Positions 24,155-37,100 of a stretch of DNA of 64,000 nucleotides are shown piece after piece; the stretch's first letter is position 1, and each line of letters begins with the position of its first letter. Below the pieces are notes generated by a model, which saw nothing but the letters and a program-made list of their open reading frames with translations, was not told where the DNA came from and did no database searches. The stretch covers positions 5,603,705-5,667,704 of the forward strand of contig NC_055987.1 of the NCBI RefSeq assembly GCF_018446385.1. The letters are read 5' to 3'. The stretch is from Zingiber officinale. Its lineage: Eukaryota > Streptophyta > Magnoliopsida > Zingiberales > Zingiberaceae. Made by a program: the position numbers and the translations under genes.

Positions 24155-25002
24155 GACTGCAAGGATTAACCATTGTGTCGTAATTAGGAGTCTCAGAGAT
24201 CGTTAGGTTTGACAAATTGATTTAGAGGGGCGAATTCCTACTATTTTTCTTTTTCAAATTGATATATTTAGAACATATTTATTTACTTTTTGAAGACATT
24301 GCAACTCATTGACATAGATTGATCGAAAAAAATAAATATAGATTTATTTTACGATTTAAACTGAAATTTATCTCCTGTTTTTAGATGAACTTTAAGCACA
24401 TTGTTTAAAATATCAGGGTTCTCTTCGAAAAATATCCACAACTATAAGGATCCGGGCTCTTTGCAATGGGCCTCCTAGAAATCCAAAAAGCCTAACAAAA
24501 AGAAAATAGTCAATAAATAGACATTATAAATCCAACTGCCCAAGCAAAATAGGTGAATCCGAACCGTAAGATTTCACTATCATACTTCCGATGAGGACCA
24601 CGTCGCCTATCGATCGGGGCGGTTGCCACAAAATAACTAACGTCAACGCTTTATTAAATGCCAAAAATACCCCTATGCCTTTTTCATCGGAGAATGGTTT
24701 AGGTGTGTAAATCTGTTAAGGAGGTGGTCCTATTGTTGTCATTTTCTGGTATTGATCTATTTAACAATGAGGAAGGCGGCGAAAGTGATTAGGTTTTCCT
24801 TCTGCAAGTGGAGTGAAAGGGCGTCCCTGTTGTTGGAGGAAGAGTGCGGCTAGGGTTTTTGTTTGCGGATTCTTCTGTCAGCGCACTCCTTCGTCGAGGC
24901 ATCCATCTCCTGTTTTTAATGGAGATTGCATCGCGGCGGCTGCTGTGCTAGTTATAAGGATCACCCTGGTGCCGTTGAGGCCGGTGATTTGAGGCTGTGG
25001 AG
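24155..25002 (+). promoter_or_regulatory. promoter and 5' leader of the RGG gene
   Basis: TGGGCC (24467-24472) and a telo box in reverse, TAGGGTTT (24851-24858), precede the start codon at 25003. A ten-codon upstream ORF (24919-24951, starting MEIASRR) lies in the leader. This layout suits a constitutively expressed RNA-binding protein. Confidence 0.5.
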
Positions 25003-28000
25003 ATGGCGACCGATAATCCCTTCGATCTACTGGGAGACAACGACCACGATGATCCCTCGCAGTTCATCGTCGCTCATCAGAAGGTGGCGGCGGCCAAAAA
25101 ACCCGCTGCGGTAGCCGCCACTACTCCGGCAGTGGCGAAGCTGCCAACGAAACCGGTTCCCCCTTCTCAAGCTGGTTAGTTCATAATTCTTTTTGCTGGA
25201 TTTATCATTTGTTTTCCTGAGAAGATTGGTCTTTTTTGATATTCGCGTTTTGGATCTTGTATTGTGTGTTTGTTTGGTGATAATCCTATAATCTTTGCCT
25301 TATAACCAATGTCCGATGCTCTCTCTCTCTCTCTCTCTCAATACGTGCTTGAATTAGATGGATAAGCTAGTCATTTCGATTAAAAAAAATCACCTTTTGA
25401 TTGGAATGTTTGTGATACAGTGAGGGAATCGAGGGAAGTCAGGAATAATGATGCCCCGGTACGTGGTGGTGCTGGCCGCGGCGGGCTTGGACGCGGAAGA
25501 GGTGGACGAGGCCCAAATCGTGAGTTTGGAAATGATTATGCGAATGGGTTTTCTAGGAACTACGGCGGTGTTGGAGGCGAAGATGGTGATGCTGACAAAC
25601 CCGAAAAGGAACGCCCAACACGTCAGCCATTTGGCGGTGGTCGTCGTGGTGGATATGGGGGCCGTGGTGGTTATGGTAATGATGAATCTGGAGGTGATTC
25701 TGAACGACCTCCACGCAGGTTGTATGAGCGTCGCAGTGGTACTGGTCGTGGTTATGAGGTGAAACGTCTAGGTGCAGGTCGTGGTAACTGGGGAACCGTA
25801 GCTGATGAGTCACTGGAGCAGTTAAGATATTGGTCTTTCTTGCAGTTTTTCTATTGGGAACTGAAACTTTCTGTCAGCTGTAGTACCGAGCTTGCTTTTA
25901 TCTGTGAAACTTTTCTTTAAATAGGGAAAAGGAGGATGTTCTCAAGTCTGATGAGAAACCAACTGAGGGGCGTCAAGAACAGGAAAACACACCATTAACC
26001 GAGGAGAGCAAGGATAAGGAGGGTGCTGCTAATGAGGCTGAAGAAAAGGAAGAGGACAAGGTGAGGTTATCTTTATGTCCATGAATTATGATTCTTTTGA
26101 ATGGAAGCTGAAAAGAAAATCACCAACTTCGTTGAAACTACAGTTACATGTTGAAACAATATTTGTTTTCAGATAACAAGAATCAAAGTAACAAAGGTTT
26201 TTTATAATATTCGTGATTATTGACTGGTATCTCTTTGTTAGCATATCATGAAATTTTGGTTGTTATCAAAAGCCAAGATCACAGGCTTCCAGAGTGATTT
26301 TTGATTTTTATGTTCCAGTTGAGTATACATTGACTCGACAAAAAGGCTTCTTAAGCTACTTGCATTTCTATTTGTATATCATCTACAGGATGCTTCTATC
26401 AAGATGCATTATGCATGCACATGTTGAAGAACAGATTTTCTAAACAAATTCATGGACTAGTGCTACGTCAGAAATTAGAAAAAAAAAGACTCATGCTTTT
26501 ATATGCTTCTATCAAGATGCATATGCATGCACATGTTGAAGAACAGATTTTCTAAAAAATTTCATGGACTAGTGCTATGCCGGAAATTAAAAAAAAAGAC
26601 TCGTGGTTTTATATATTTAATTTTTGACTCTTCTACACCTTTTGGTGTATATTCTAACTCCTGATATGAAACTTATGTATGTCAACCCTCCAGAAAATAT
26701 CAAGTTTGCCATCTGGAAAATGTGTCCTTGTATGTTTTGTGATTTACTTCCCAGATTTCCTCTTTCCACATTGCAAATGATCTTTGATTTGTCCTTGCAT
26801 TTATGTTTGATATCTAGGTGACAGTAGCTCACTTATGAGAATCTTACTCTTAGTTTTCTTGAATGTGTCTTTATATTGGCTACCTGGTATGCCTTTTGCA
26901 ATGCACGTTAGTTTATTATGCTTCAAGGTATAATGTGAATTTTATCTATGAAAGTCTACAAGAATGTCATCAGAATTTTCTATTGGGAAAAATAGTCATT
27001 GCGACCGTACAAGCCAATGCTTTTGGATGTTAAGTTTTTATTTTATTTTTAAATATCTATCATTATTAACCTAATTACAGGTCTTATCAGCAAATGGTAC
27101 ATCTTCATAACTAAAATTGGAAGTCAAGCTTGTCTTATAGGTTGTATAATATTTTTGTTTAGTTGATATTGGACCTTTTATCTTTAGGTGTCCATTGTTG
27201 ATCTATTCATGTATTTTGGCATTTATGTTCTGTTGTCAAATTTTAGTTTTTTTCCCGTCCTATGTTTGTATTACATCTAAAAGCACCAAGTGAGCTAACT
27301 GCATCATGCCTGCTGCATACTTTATGTTAGGACAACTTTCTCTATGCACTAAATTCTTCCTTTTGTTTCTGCACTTCACTTTTTCAAGTTGCTCGCTAAT
27401 TCTCTTCATAAACAAGCTCCAGTATGGCAACCATTAAAGTTTTCTTGGTGTGCCCATGTGTTTGTCAGGTTTGTGCGTGGTTCTATCTTTTGTTGGTTGG
27501 TCTTGATTGAAGCATGTGTAGTGTGGTAGTTCAAGATTATATAGTGTGATGATGGAATAGAATATTGAACAGTCATTGCATTTGCATTACTCTGTCAGTC
27601 AACTATACATATTTCCTGATTTTTTATTGAATTGTTCCTTCAACCTAGTTGCTTCCACCTTTTTTTAGATGAGGAAAGAGATTGTTTTTGTGCCAAATAT
27701 GATTCTACATTTGAAACTTTACTGGCTTAGGCATGCTTTTCTCCTGCATATACTCACAAATTTATATGTGTTTTTCTAATAATTGACCTGGAAGTCCTTT
27801 TAGTATTCATCTTCTTGCATTGAATTATCCTGCTCAACATGTATAGGCTAAATGTTCTCGTTTAACATTGATTACTAGCCTTTTCAAGCTAGCTTTTAAA
27901 GAGAGGTGGATTCTTACTTCAAGCAAGTAGCTATCACCTTTTCATGAGTTGTATGATGTTGTTGTAAACTTGTTATCTCCGCCAGCATCATACTTTCCAG

Positions 28001-30051
28001 CATGTTAACCTTTTTGAACTGGTTGATATGGACTTCCACTTCATATATGAAATATAATTTAGTTTAAATGCGATGTTGTCACACTATGTTTCCCACAAAT
28101 AAAGGAAACAATTAGAGAAAGAATGATGGCAAGGGAAAAAAGGTCACAAGAAATATTTTCCATATTGCTCTTTCCTTCGATGGAAAGAAAGAAAAATTCC
28201 AAAACATTTTTTGTCAAAGGCATAAATTTGAAAAGATTTTTTGACTTTTCTAAGATCGGATTTGAGTTTCTTTCCCTGTGAAGCTTTTTTGCTTCGTTTC
28301 TGTTTTTCCCCCCAAAAGAAGCAACATAGTGCAGCTGGAAATTCTTTTTGTTACGATCTGTTTCCTTCACCTCTAGGAAACATGCCTTGGGCTGATCCAA
28401 AGAGTCGTGCCCGGTAAATGAAACCAACATATATGCAAGCACGTTATTTAACCTAAGCTACAATTTTTTGGTGGAATCAAGGTATTGCTATCCTTCTCTA
28501 TCATTTGCTTGAATTCAGAAGGCTGCCATACAAAATATGCTACATTATTTTAATGGATAGTTTGCCTTGGTTTTCATATATACGGCTGATCCAATGGGTC
28601 TTGCATGGTGTAGAGTAAATCGAACCATTGTGTATGCATGTTCTCTATTTCACCCAGCCTAGAGTAATTTGTATATGCCAGCTTAAAGGGATTGGTATGC
28701 TTTTCTTCATACTTCAATCCAGGAAGCTGCCATACATGGGTTCTATGTATCATTTTTCTTCCTTTTACTCAGCTTTCTTATTCTCTTGCTGCGTTATACC
28801 TTTTGCATAGCCCTGTTGCTCCTAATGTTGGTTGAATGTAATACTAATCCTGCTATCTGTTTTCTTTTGAAGTTGATTATAATTATATTTTGATCGATGT
28901 AGTGTAATTGATTAAGTTTATTCCTTAATTGGTAAAAAAAGTTATAGATTTCTTTTGTCATAAAATTCAAGATCACAACTTGAAGATTTAGAGCTTTGTA
29001 ACCATTGCAGTCTAATGTTAACTAAAAGCATTTTTTAACTGGCAAAAATCTTCCATACATTTCTTACAGTGACATGAAAGTTGTATGCGAAGGTGATCCT
29101 TATGTTATACCTGTAACCAAGATTTACTAGTGTGTCTTTTGTGGCATATATTTATAAATTTTCATTGGCATTCATATTTGTCATATGCCAGTTCATATAT
29201 AAATGGTGATTCTGTATGGTTCCTGTGCCATTACGTTATTCTTGATTTTGTTTAAAAATCATTGTATCAAATGTTGATTTGTAAATAACTGAAAGATAAG
29301 TGTTCTACATTTGTCCTTTTTCTTTTGATTTACATCCGACTTTTTGTTACTTTTTTCCTACGTTGTGTATTTTGTGATCTTATATTTTGCATTAAGTTTT
29401 CCACAATTCTAAATGTATAAATTAATTGTTAAGTGATCGCTTTTGTTTAATTGTATTGTACAGGAGATGACTTTAGAAGAATATGAGAAAATCAAAGAGG
29501 AGAAAAGAAAAGCCTTACTTGCATTGAAAGCTGAGGAGAGGAAGGTTGAAATCGACAAGGAGTTGCAATCCATGCAACTACTAACAACAAAGAAAGAAAT
29601 CGACCCTATTTTTGTTAGATTGGTATGCCTGCCTTCTGTAAATGCCTAATCTAGTATATATTTTTTTTGTTAGAAGTTTCTGATTTTTTTTTGTTTTGGA
29701 TCTTTCAGGGTTCTGACAAAGAGGCAAGCAAAAAGAAAGAAAATAATGATAACGACGAACGGAGCAAAAAAGTATTAACACTATATTTCCTAGGATATTA
29801 CTCTTTAGATTAGATTCAACTTTTCTTAATGATTGAGGTTTCTTCTTTGTGGTTAGCCCCTGAACATCAATGAGTTTTTCAAGACCGGTGAAGGTAAACA
29901 ATACTACAGTGCTGCTAGCCGTGGGCGTGGCCGAGGAAGAGGTGACCGTGCACCATTCAGAAGTGGTTATGGCGGCCGAGGTTCAAGCTTTGCAGCTGCT
30001 GCTCCATCAATTGAAGATCCCGGCCAGTTTCCTACTCTTGGCGTGAAGTAG
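25003..30051 (+). CDS. RGG-box nuclear RNA-binding protein (HABP4/SERBP1 type)
   Basis: Six exons: 25003-25174, 25421-25820, 25925-26060, 29464-29622, 29709-29771, 29857-30051; total 1,125 nt, 374 residues. The N-terminus MATDNPFDLLGDND is the Stm1-like segment. RGG boxes lie at about 72-88, 129-141 and 331-352. The HABP4/PAI-RBP1 core is seen in RLYERRSGTGRG and NWGTVADE, then MTLEEYEKIKEEKRKALLAL from residue 238. The end is PSIEDPGQFPTLG, typical of plant RGGA-like proteins. These bind RNA and ribosomes in cytoplasm and nucleus and affect stress responses. The start is chosen at ATGGCGACC, which gives the canonical N-terminus. Intron 3 is long (3.4 kb) and carries local duplications. The gene looks intact. 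Confidence 0.95.
25319..25339 (+). repeat. (CT)n microsatellite in RGG gene intron 1
   Basis: An uninterrupted run of ten and a half CT units, 80 bp upstream of the acceptor of exon 2. Confidence 0.9.
26390..26613 (+). repeat. tandem duplication in RGG gene intron 3
   Basis: A unit beginning ATGCTTCTATCAAGATGCAT starts at 26390 and again at 26503, a period of 113 bp. Both copies contain GTTGAAGAACAGATTTTCTA and end in an A-run followed by GACTC. They differ at only a few positions. Confidence 0.85.
28380..28740 (+). repeat. diverged duplication in RGG gene intron 3
   Basis: Two related blocks of about 170 bp start near 28,390 and 28,580. Each runs GGCTGATCCAA, then a GAACCA/GAAACCA word, later GGTATTGCTATCC or GGTATGCTTTTCT, and ends near GCTGCCATACA. 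They are clearly older than the duplication at 26,390. Confidence 0.5.
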
Positions 30052-30579
30052 AGAGCAAAATTTCAAAACAGTGCCAATTTCTGAAATTTTTAGTTGTTAA
30101 TTAAGACTCGTTGCATCCCGAGGAATACCATTGGTTCGAATTGTTCACCTCATGTTTTAACTATGTATATCGGAATCTCTCTTGAACTATGTTCCTAGAT
30201 ACGTTTGCTACTTCCATTTCAATAGTATCGTCGTTCAATTTCAGGCATGGCTGCAAAAACCTTACAAAAAAAATTCCAATGGCAAAATTTGATTTAAGGA
30301 AAAAATAGTACAGTGTATAACTTCCCCTCTTGAGCACGTCATTTGACATCTTTCAATCGTTGCATTCCAATCTTATGAATTAACTTTTCAATTGTTGAAG
30401 TCGGTACTGATTTGTCAACAAGTCCACCGAATTCTCACTCTAACAAATTGTCGAAAACTATTTCACCGTTCTTCTGAAGATCATGAGTGAATTTTTTTTT
30501 TTTTTTTTGATGAAATGTACTTTGTTCTATTGTTTTTGATGTATCCTTCCTTCAATTGAATAATACATGCAGTATTATC
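30052..30579. other. RGG gene 3' untranslated region and spacer
   Basis: AT-rich sequence following the stop codon, with a 16-nt T run near 30,495. No further gene seen. Confidence 0.4.
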
Positions 30580-30597
30580 TTGGAATAACACAGCAGA

Positions 30598-30787
30598 GGC
30601 CCTCAGGGCATAACACAGACGGTGGATATATGATATCTCTGGCGTAATGATCAGGGATTGATTTTCAGGAACTAACGATCTGGGGTTTACCCCGCCATGT
30701 GCCTATGGCCCGTGTACCTGCATGAACTTCCCTCCATATCCGTGGGGCCGACACTAGGGGGGCCGCTAAGATAACAGATCTACCTTT
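30598..30787 (+). mobile_element. SINE-like element with 18-bp target duplication
   Basis: A 190-bp GC-rich block in AT-rich DNA. It is flanked by TTGGAATAACACAGCAGA (30580-30597) and TTGGAATAACACAACAGA (30788-30805), 17 of 18 identical. The head has GGCGTAATGATCAGG and GGGATTGATTTTCAGG, which resemble weak A and B boxes. The body contains GGGGTTTACCCCGCCATGTG, and the element ends in a short pyrimidine tract CTACCTTT. Length, duplication and head fit a plant tRNA-derived SINE. Confidence 0.65.
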
Positions 30788-31558
30788 TTGGAATAACACA
30801 ACAGATACTTTTTTGTTTAGTGATGGATAATAGATCTCAACCAGATATACTTTCGACTTATTTCATGAATTACCAATAATTTAGTATGATTAGAAGGAGT
30901 AACAGTTATGGTTTGTTTCATAGAACATTAAGAAATAATTGTACCACTAAATGTGAATGCATACCTTGTTTGTCATCAAACATTATGAGGATTGGATAAA
31001 TATTCAGCATCTGCATAATCTATAAGATCAAACTTATATACTTTAAAGTAATAAAGACTTTAACTCTTTGTGTTGGTGAGGAATTATATTTTGTAAGTAA
31101 AATCAAGTCAAATGATATATTAGGACATGTTTAACTTACAAAATATATTAATGCTCTAATAGCACTAAGATATGATATTTCTAGACCAAATAATTCACAT
31201 CACTTTCACAAGGTCAAAAAGGATTTTTATGGACATCAAGTGATCTTACCATCATAGATGTGCTCAATGGGTATACTTTATCCATATAAAATCCTGACTT
31301 ATGTAAATAGATGTTATTTTCTAAGTGTTCCATTTACAATCAAAATAAAATTTTATCTTTCCAAAGTCTTTCATTTCAAATTCTTATTTCAAATAAGTAA
31401 CAATTACTTTTAATATTTTTAGGAATTCCAATGATATTTAAATTATCAACATAAATAGTAGTATAGCACATTCAAATACAAATCTCTTAATAAAAACACA
31501 TGGACAAATGTGATCATACATATAACCTTGTTTTATCAAATATTCACTAAGTGAATTA

Positions 31559-32995
31559 TGTTAGGACCAAAAGTAGCTAGAGGGGGGGGGGGGGGGGGAA
31601 TAGTTCGTCGCGTTCGCTCGGTGCTCGGCGTTGCTTGTTCCTTCAAAGATGTGCAGCGGAAAATACAGAAACAAACACACAACGCTAACACGGTTGGTTT
31701 TACTTGGTATCCACCTCACAAGAGGTGACTAATCCAAGGATCCACACCAACACACACCCTCCACTAAATAAAACTCTCCTTTGTGGTAACTACCAAGGGC
31801 GGAGAAGCCCTACAATACTCAATACAAGAAGAGAGGGAAAGGATACAAGAAATACAAGCTTACAAGCTTACAATGAGTACAAAACCCTAACCCTAGCTTC
31901 TCTTCTTGGCTTTGATCCGCCTCTTGACTTGGAGAGCTTCCAAGATCCTTCAAGAACTGGCGATCTGAGCTTTGTGAGCGCTGTGGAGGAGTTGGCGAGA
32001 GCTCTGGAGTGAATCGGTGAAGTTATTGCCCGCAGCTATAAACGACGCCAACGGTCGGATCCCGATCGATTCGAATGTTCCCAATCGATCGGGGAGGCTT
32101 TGGATCGATCCATGGATCGATCCAGAGCGCCTCTGTGCTCTGGAAACACGCCTGGATCGATCCACGGATCGATCCAGCGCTTATCGCGCGAAGCAGCCGC
32201 GTCCCAATCGATCCACTGATCGATTGGGACATCTGGATCGATCCACGGATCGATCCAGAAGCTCTCTGTTCGCTGGGACAGGTCTGGATCGATCCACTGA
32301 TCGATCCACTGATCGATCCAGCACTTGGTTTTTGTCCAAAACCAAGTCCTAAACCTCCCAAACCAACATCCAGTCAACCTTGATCTGTTGGTATGTCATG
32401 CCTAGCATCTAGTCACTCCCTTGACCTGCTAGGACTCCCTTACCAAGTGTCCGGTCAATCCCTTTGACCCACTTGGACTTTTCTCTGTGCCAAGTATCCG
32501 GTCAATCCCTTTGACCTACTTGGACTTTTCTTTCATGCCAAGTATCCAGTCAATCCTTTGACCTACTTGGACTTCCCAGCACCAGATGTCCGATCATCCT
32601 TGATCCATCTGGATTTTCCTGCTCGGCTTCACTCACGGGACTTTCACCGGCTTCACTCACCGGGTTTTCCATCCGCCTAGCTTCACTCACTAGGACTTTC
32701 ACCGGCTTCACTCACCAGATTTCCATCCGCCTAGCTTCACTCACTAGGACTTCCTTCACAGCTTCACTCACCAGGACTTTCTCTTGGCTCACTCACCGGG
32801 ACTTTCATCTTGCCTAGCTTCACTCACTAGGTCTTTCATTTTGCCTAACATCCCGTTAGGACTTCTCAAGTATCCAACAACCTTGACCTACTTGACTCTT
32901 CTTCAATCAATATCTTATTGTCAAACATCTAAACCCAAACCAAGACTCAGCTTGGTTACCCAGGTCAACCTTGACCTGAAGGATATTGCACCAAC
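31559..32995 (-). repeat. LTR of element A
   Basis: Same family as both LTRs of element B. It holds a G-run near its terminal end (about 31,581-31,599), a telomere-like CCCTAACCCTAG (near 31,887), the ATCGAT palindrome array (32,095-32,325) and a CTTCACTCAC minisatellite (about 32,620-32,830). Confidence 0.75.
32095..32325. repeat. ATCGAT palindrome array in the LTR of element A
   Basis: About ten copies of TGGATCGATCCA or CCAATCGATCC-type words, usually in pairs such as GGATCGATCCACGGATCGAT. TGGATCGATCCA is a perfect 12-bp palindrome. The same array lies in both LTRs of element B. Confidence 0.85.
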
Positions 32996-33924
32996 AATCT
33001 CCCCCTTTTTGATGTTTGACAATACCACAAGAACACTTACAATCCCATATGTAAGTTAGGCTAATCCCATAGCCTCCTTCTTCATGCCACTAGGTAATGA
33101 AAGCATAAATTAAGCTCTTCATTCTCCCCCTAAGAGGGCAAACTCCCTCTAGGTAATGAAAGCCTAACTTACTCCCTTTCATGAGTCCTTTCATTCTCCC
33201 CCTATGACCTTCCCATAGGTAATGAAGGACTAAGCTTAACCATACATTCTCCCCCTATTGGCACACATCAACCCATCGTTGGACACACATCAACCTATGC
33301 TCCAATTCTGGGCACACTTCAACAAATCCATTTGTTGAAGACTCTTACCCTGAAGAGTTGCACATCGTTGTTCACAACATCACTCGTTGTGATCAACACG
33401 ATAATGAAGGTCCCATACCCTTCATTTATCCTTAACTTCTCCCTCAATGTAGACAACTACCCAACGTTGAGCATTATCTACTACTTGAGTGTCCACTTGA
33501 AATAATGAGGATATCCACTCCCCATTTCTCCCCATTTCAAGTTTAAATGCTCAACCTTGAGCAAGTTTACAACAGAAGGTTAACCACCTTCCAAGGTTCA
33601 TGAAAAATAACTTTCATGTCTTTAAAGAGTCCCTCCCCCTAAAGACATGGTGGTAACTTCTGTCATTGCACCAACAATGACTTGGAATCCCTAAAACATT
33701 AGGAAACCCAAATTTGGAAGTTTTGAGGTTCAAATATTCAAAATTTGAAACAACCTCAACCTAAACTTCTACTTAGTCTTCGTTAACCAATCCATCCTTG
33801 TTTTCAACATGAAAACACCCTTTGTATGTATACAAATGTATTTAAGGGGTTTGAAATGGTTACCTAGACTCAAAGAGGTTCAAAGATGCTGAAATCAGGC
33901 CTTCCCAGCCAAAATCAGCAACTT

Positions 33925-34115
33925 GGATCGATTGGAGTTGGGTTCCAATCGATTGAACCTTTCTGAATCGATCCACGGATCGATTCAGACTCCCTGGATC
34001 GATCGGCTGATCGATCCAGCGAGCTTCTGCTCACGGGAATTGCCGTTTGAATCGATCCATGGATCGATTCATGGAACTCCAATCGATCCATGGATCGATC
34101 GGAGCTCTGATAGTT
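33925..34115. repeat. ATCGAT palindrome cluster in the interior of element A
   Basis: Several GGATCGATCC/AATCGATC palindromic words spaced 10-40 bp apart, such as GAATCGATCCACGGATCGAT. The same cluster occurs in the interior of element B at 46,985-47,165. Confidence 0.75.
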
Positions 34116-37100
34116 GCTGAAATTCCATTTCAGTCAACTTCAGAAACCCCTAGAAAATTCTACAAAAATCCAAAAATTATGAAATTTCGTGTAGACATTA
34201 TTTAGGGCATACTTAATCATGGAAAAATAACTTTCTATGAAAATACATCATATTTTCAAAGATTGACAAAAACTTGAAAACTTGCAAAAACTTTAGTGTT
34301 TTTCTTCAAGTTTGTGTCTAACCATTCAATGGTGATTACTATCAAAAGATAGCCTTCACCAAGGTTTTCCAAAAACATTTTAAAAACATTTTCAAAACCA
34401 ATATCCCATCATGTTCCTTGGGCATAATGCACATGACTTGTACATTAGCTTTCCCAATGATGGGAAAACACATAACTATGTGTTTTGATGAATTTAAAAC
34501 TCAAAGGAATGCACTAAATCAACATCTTGAGCTTTGTTCATCATCCTAACATCTCACTTGTATATAATATGCACTAAAACACATACAAGTCACCTTAGAG
34601 GTCTTTGTGAGATGTAAAATTTGGTTTTGCCCTATTCTAGGGATCATGCATATCTATCTAGGCATTTTAGAAATGTTAGACATCCACCTAGGATGTCACT
34701 TGTCAATAAGTGTCGTTAAATGTCATTCGTCCTTAATTACAAGGAATTAAACTTAATGCATGATTATGTTATGGCATACATCAAAAGAAAATAATTTTCA
34801 AAAGAAAATATTCTATTGCTACATGATGTATGAATGTCATGACATGGTATTTTTTGGATTTTTCATAATAAAACATGAATGTAAAAATAGACATGATGTC
34901 ATGGCATATGATGGGCAAACAATCATGGCAAGATTTAGCATAAATAAAATATACCTAGATTAGCTATCTAAGTATCCTTAAAGTCTTAGCTAAACTTACA
35001 CCTTAAACCTAGATTGCCCTAACGTGCTTCAAGAAAATGCCAAAGCCTAAGTTTGCATTTCTTATTCCCTTGATTAATTTATGCCAATTAAAATAAACAT
35101 GTCCTCAAATGTTGGCATATTCCATTTTTCCTCAAGAGTAGCACTTTTAAATTTAAGGCCCGGATTGCCTTAAATTGCCTAAGAACATACCAAAAACCCA
35201 ACTTGATAGTTCTTATTAATTTTCCAATATGTGCCATTTAAGATTAAAATCAATTCTTCCACCATTAGGCACATTTTACTCTTTCAAGGAGTAATCAATA
35301 ATTCCATTTCATTTTCAAAGGTTAACAAAAACCTTGAAAATGCTCCTTGAGTGTCAATTTCCTCAAAATTGGGTTAACTACCCTTCTAATCGGAGTTGAC
35401 ACTCTCTAACCCATCTATGGGGTAGAGAAGATGCTCCTAGGAACCCAACACCTATTGGTGCTCCTTGGATGCTCTAGGTACTCACTAGGGATAACTTCCC
35501 TAGATACCTTCCTAGTGACCTTGTTGGGCCTCTTAGAAGCCTTGGTCACATTTTCTAGGTCAACTCTAGGGATAACCTCCCTTGTGACCTTGTTTGTGAC
35601 TTTCTTAGACTTCTTAGAAGTCTTAGTCACATTTATTGCAAAATTACTCTTAGGGATGACTTCCCTAGTATTTTTGGCTTGACCACTAGACCTAGGGTTT
35701 GTTCCATAACTATATGGAACTCTATGGTAAGAGGGCACATCCTTCTTAGCCTTTGGTTTGTATCCCAAACCTCTATGGCCATTGGATGACGTTTGTACCC
35801 CTAAACCTAGGTTATGCTCATTTTGCCCTAATAGGATATTTTCCATCCTTTTTAGGGTCTTTTCAATTTTATCAAGTCTTGACCTCAAGACTTGATTTTC
35901 CATCACTAAGTCCTTAGTTTTTGGTTTTCCATTAAGTTCATGAGCATTTTTGGAGGGAGTTTGCCCTCTTAGGGGGAGAATGAAGAGCTTAATTTATGCT
36001 TTCATTACCTAATGGCATGAAGAAGGAGGCTATGGGATTAGCCTAACTTACATATGGGATTGTAAGTGTTCTTGTGGTATTGTTAAACATCAAAAAGGGG
36101 GAGATTGTTGGTGCAATATCCTTCAGGTCAAGGTTGACCTGGGTAACCAAGCTGAGTCTTGGTTTGGGTTTAGATGTTTGACAATAAGATATTAATTGAA
36201 GAAGAGTCAAGTAGGTCAAGGTTGACTGGATACTTGACTGGGAAGTCCTAACTGGGATGTTAGGCAAAATGAAAGACCTAGTGAGTGAAGCTAGGCAGTA
36301 TGAAAGTCCTGGTGAGTGAAGCCAGGCAGAAGAAAAGTCTTGGTGAGTGAGGTCAAGGTTGATGGTACTTAATGGGAAGTCCTACTGGGAGTGAGGCGGT
36401 GAAAGTCCTAGTGAGTGAAGCTAGGCAGATGAAAAACCCTGGTGAGTGAAGCCAGGTGAAAGTCCTAGTGAGTGAAGCTAGGCAGATGGAAAACCCTGGT
36501 GAGTGAAGCCAGGTGAAAGTCCTAGTGAGTGAAGCTAGGCAGATGAAAACCCTAGTGAGTGAAGCTAGGTGAAAGTCCTGGTGAGTGAAGCCAGGCAAGG
36601 GAAAATCCAGATGGATCAAGGATGATCGGACATCTGGTGCTTGGAAGTCCAAGTAGGTCAAAGGATTGACTGGATACTTGGCATGAATGAAAAGTCCAAG
36701 TAGGTCAAAGGGATTGACCGGATACTTGGCACAGAGAAAAGTCCAAGTGGGTCAAAGGGATTGACCGGACACTTGGTAAGGGAGTCCTAGTAGGTCAAGG
36801 GAGTGACTAGATGCTAGGCATGACATACCAACAGGTCAAGGTTGACCGGATGTTGTCTACATTGAGGGAGAAGTTAAGGATAAATGAAGGGTATGGGACC
36901 TTCATTATCGTGTTGATCACAACGAGTGATGTTGTGAACAACGATGAGCAACTCTTCAGGGTAAGAGTCTTCAACAAATGGATTTGTTGAAGTGTGCCCA
37001 GAATTGGAGCATAGGTTGATGTGTGTCCAACGATGGGTTGATGTGTGCCAATAGGGGGAGAATGTATGGTTAAGCTTAGTCCTTCATTACCTATGGGAAG

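Noticed and set aside
25448-25813. Alternative frames over RGG exon 2
   Set aside because: Shadows caused by the GGT/CGT-rich RGG boxes; splice phase fits only the annotated frame.
31885-31900. Interstitial telomere repeat AACCCTAACCCTAG in LTRs of A and B
   Set aside because: Only two units long and at the same place in every LTR copy, so it is part of the LTR (telo-box-like) and not telomeric DNA.
32017-32383. Overlapping ORFs with repeated DRSTDRS, IDPWIDP or GSIHGSI peptides (also near 44,500-45,050 and 52,470-53,060)
   Set aside because: They are the six readings of the palindromic TGGATCGATCCA array in LTRs. The same DNA gives similar peptides in several frames and both strands, which coding sequence would not.
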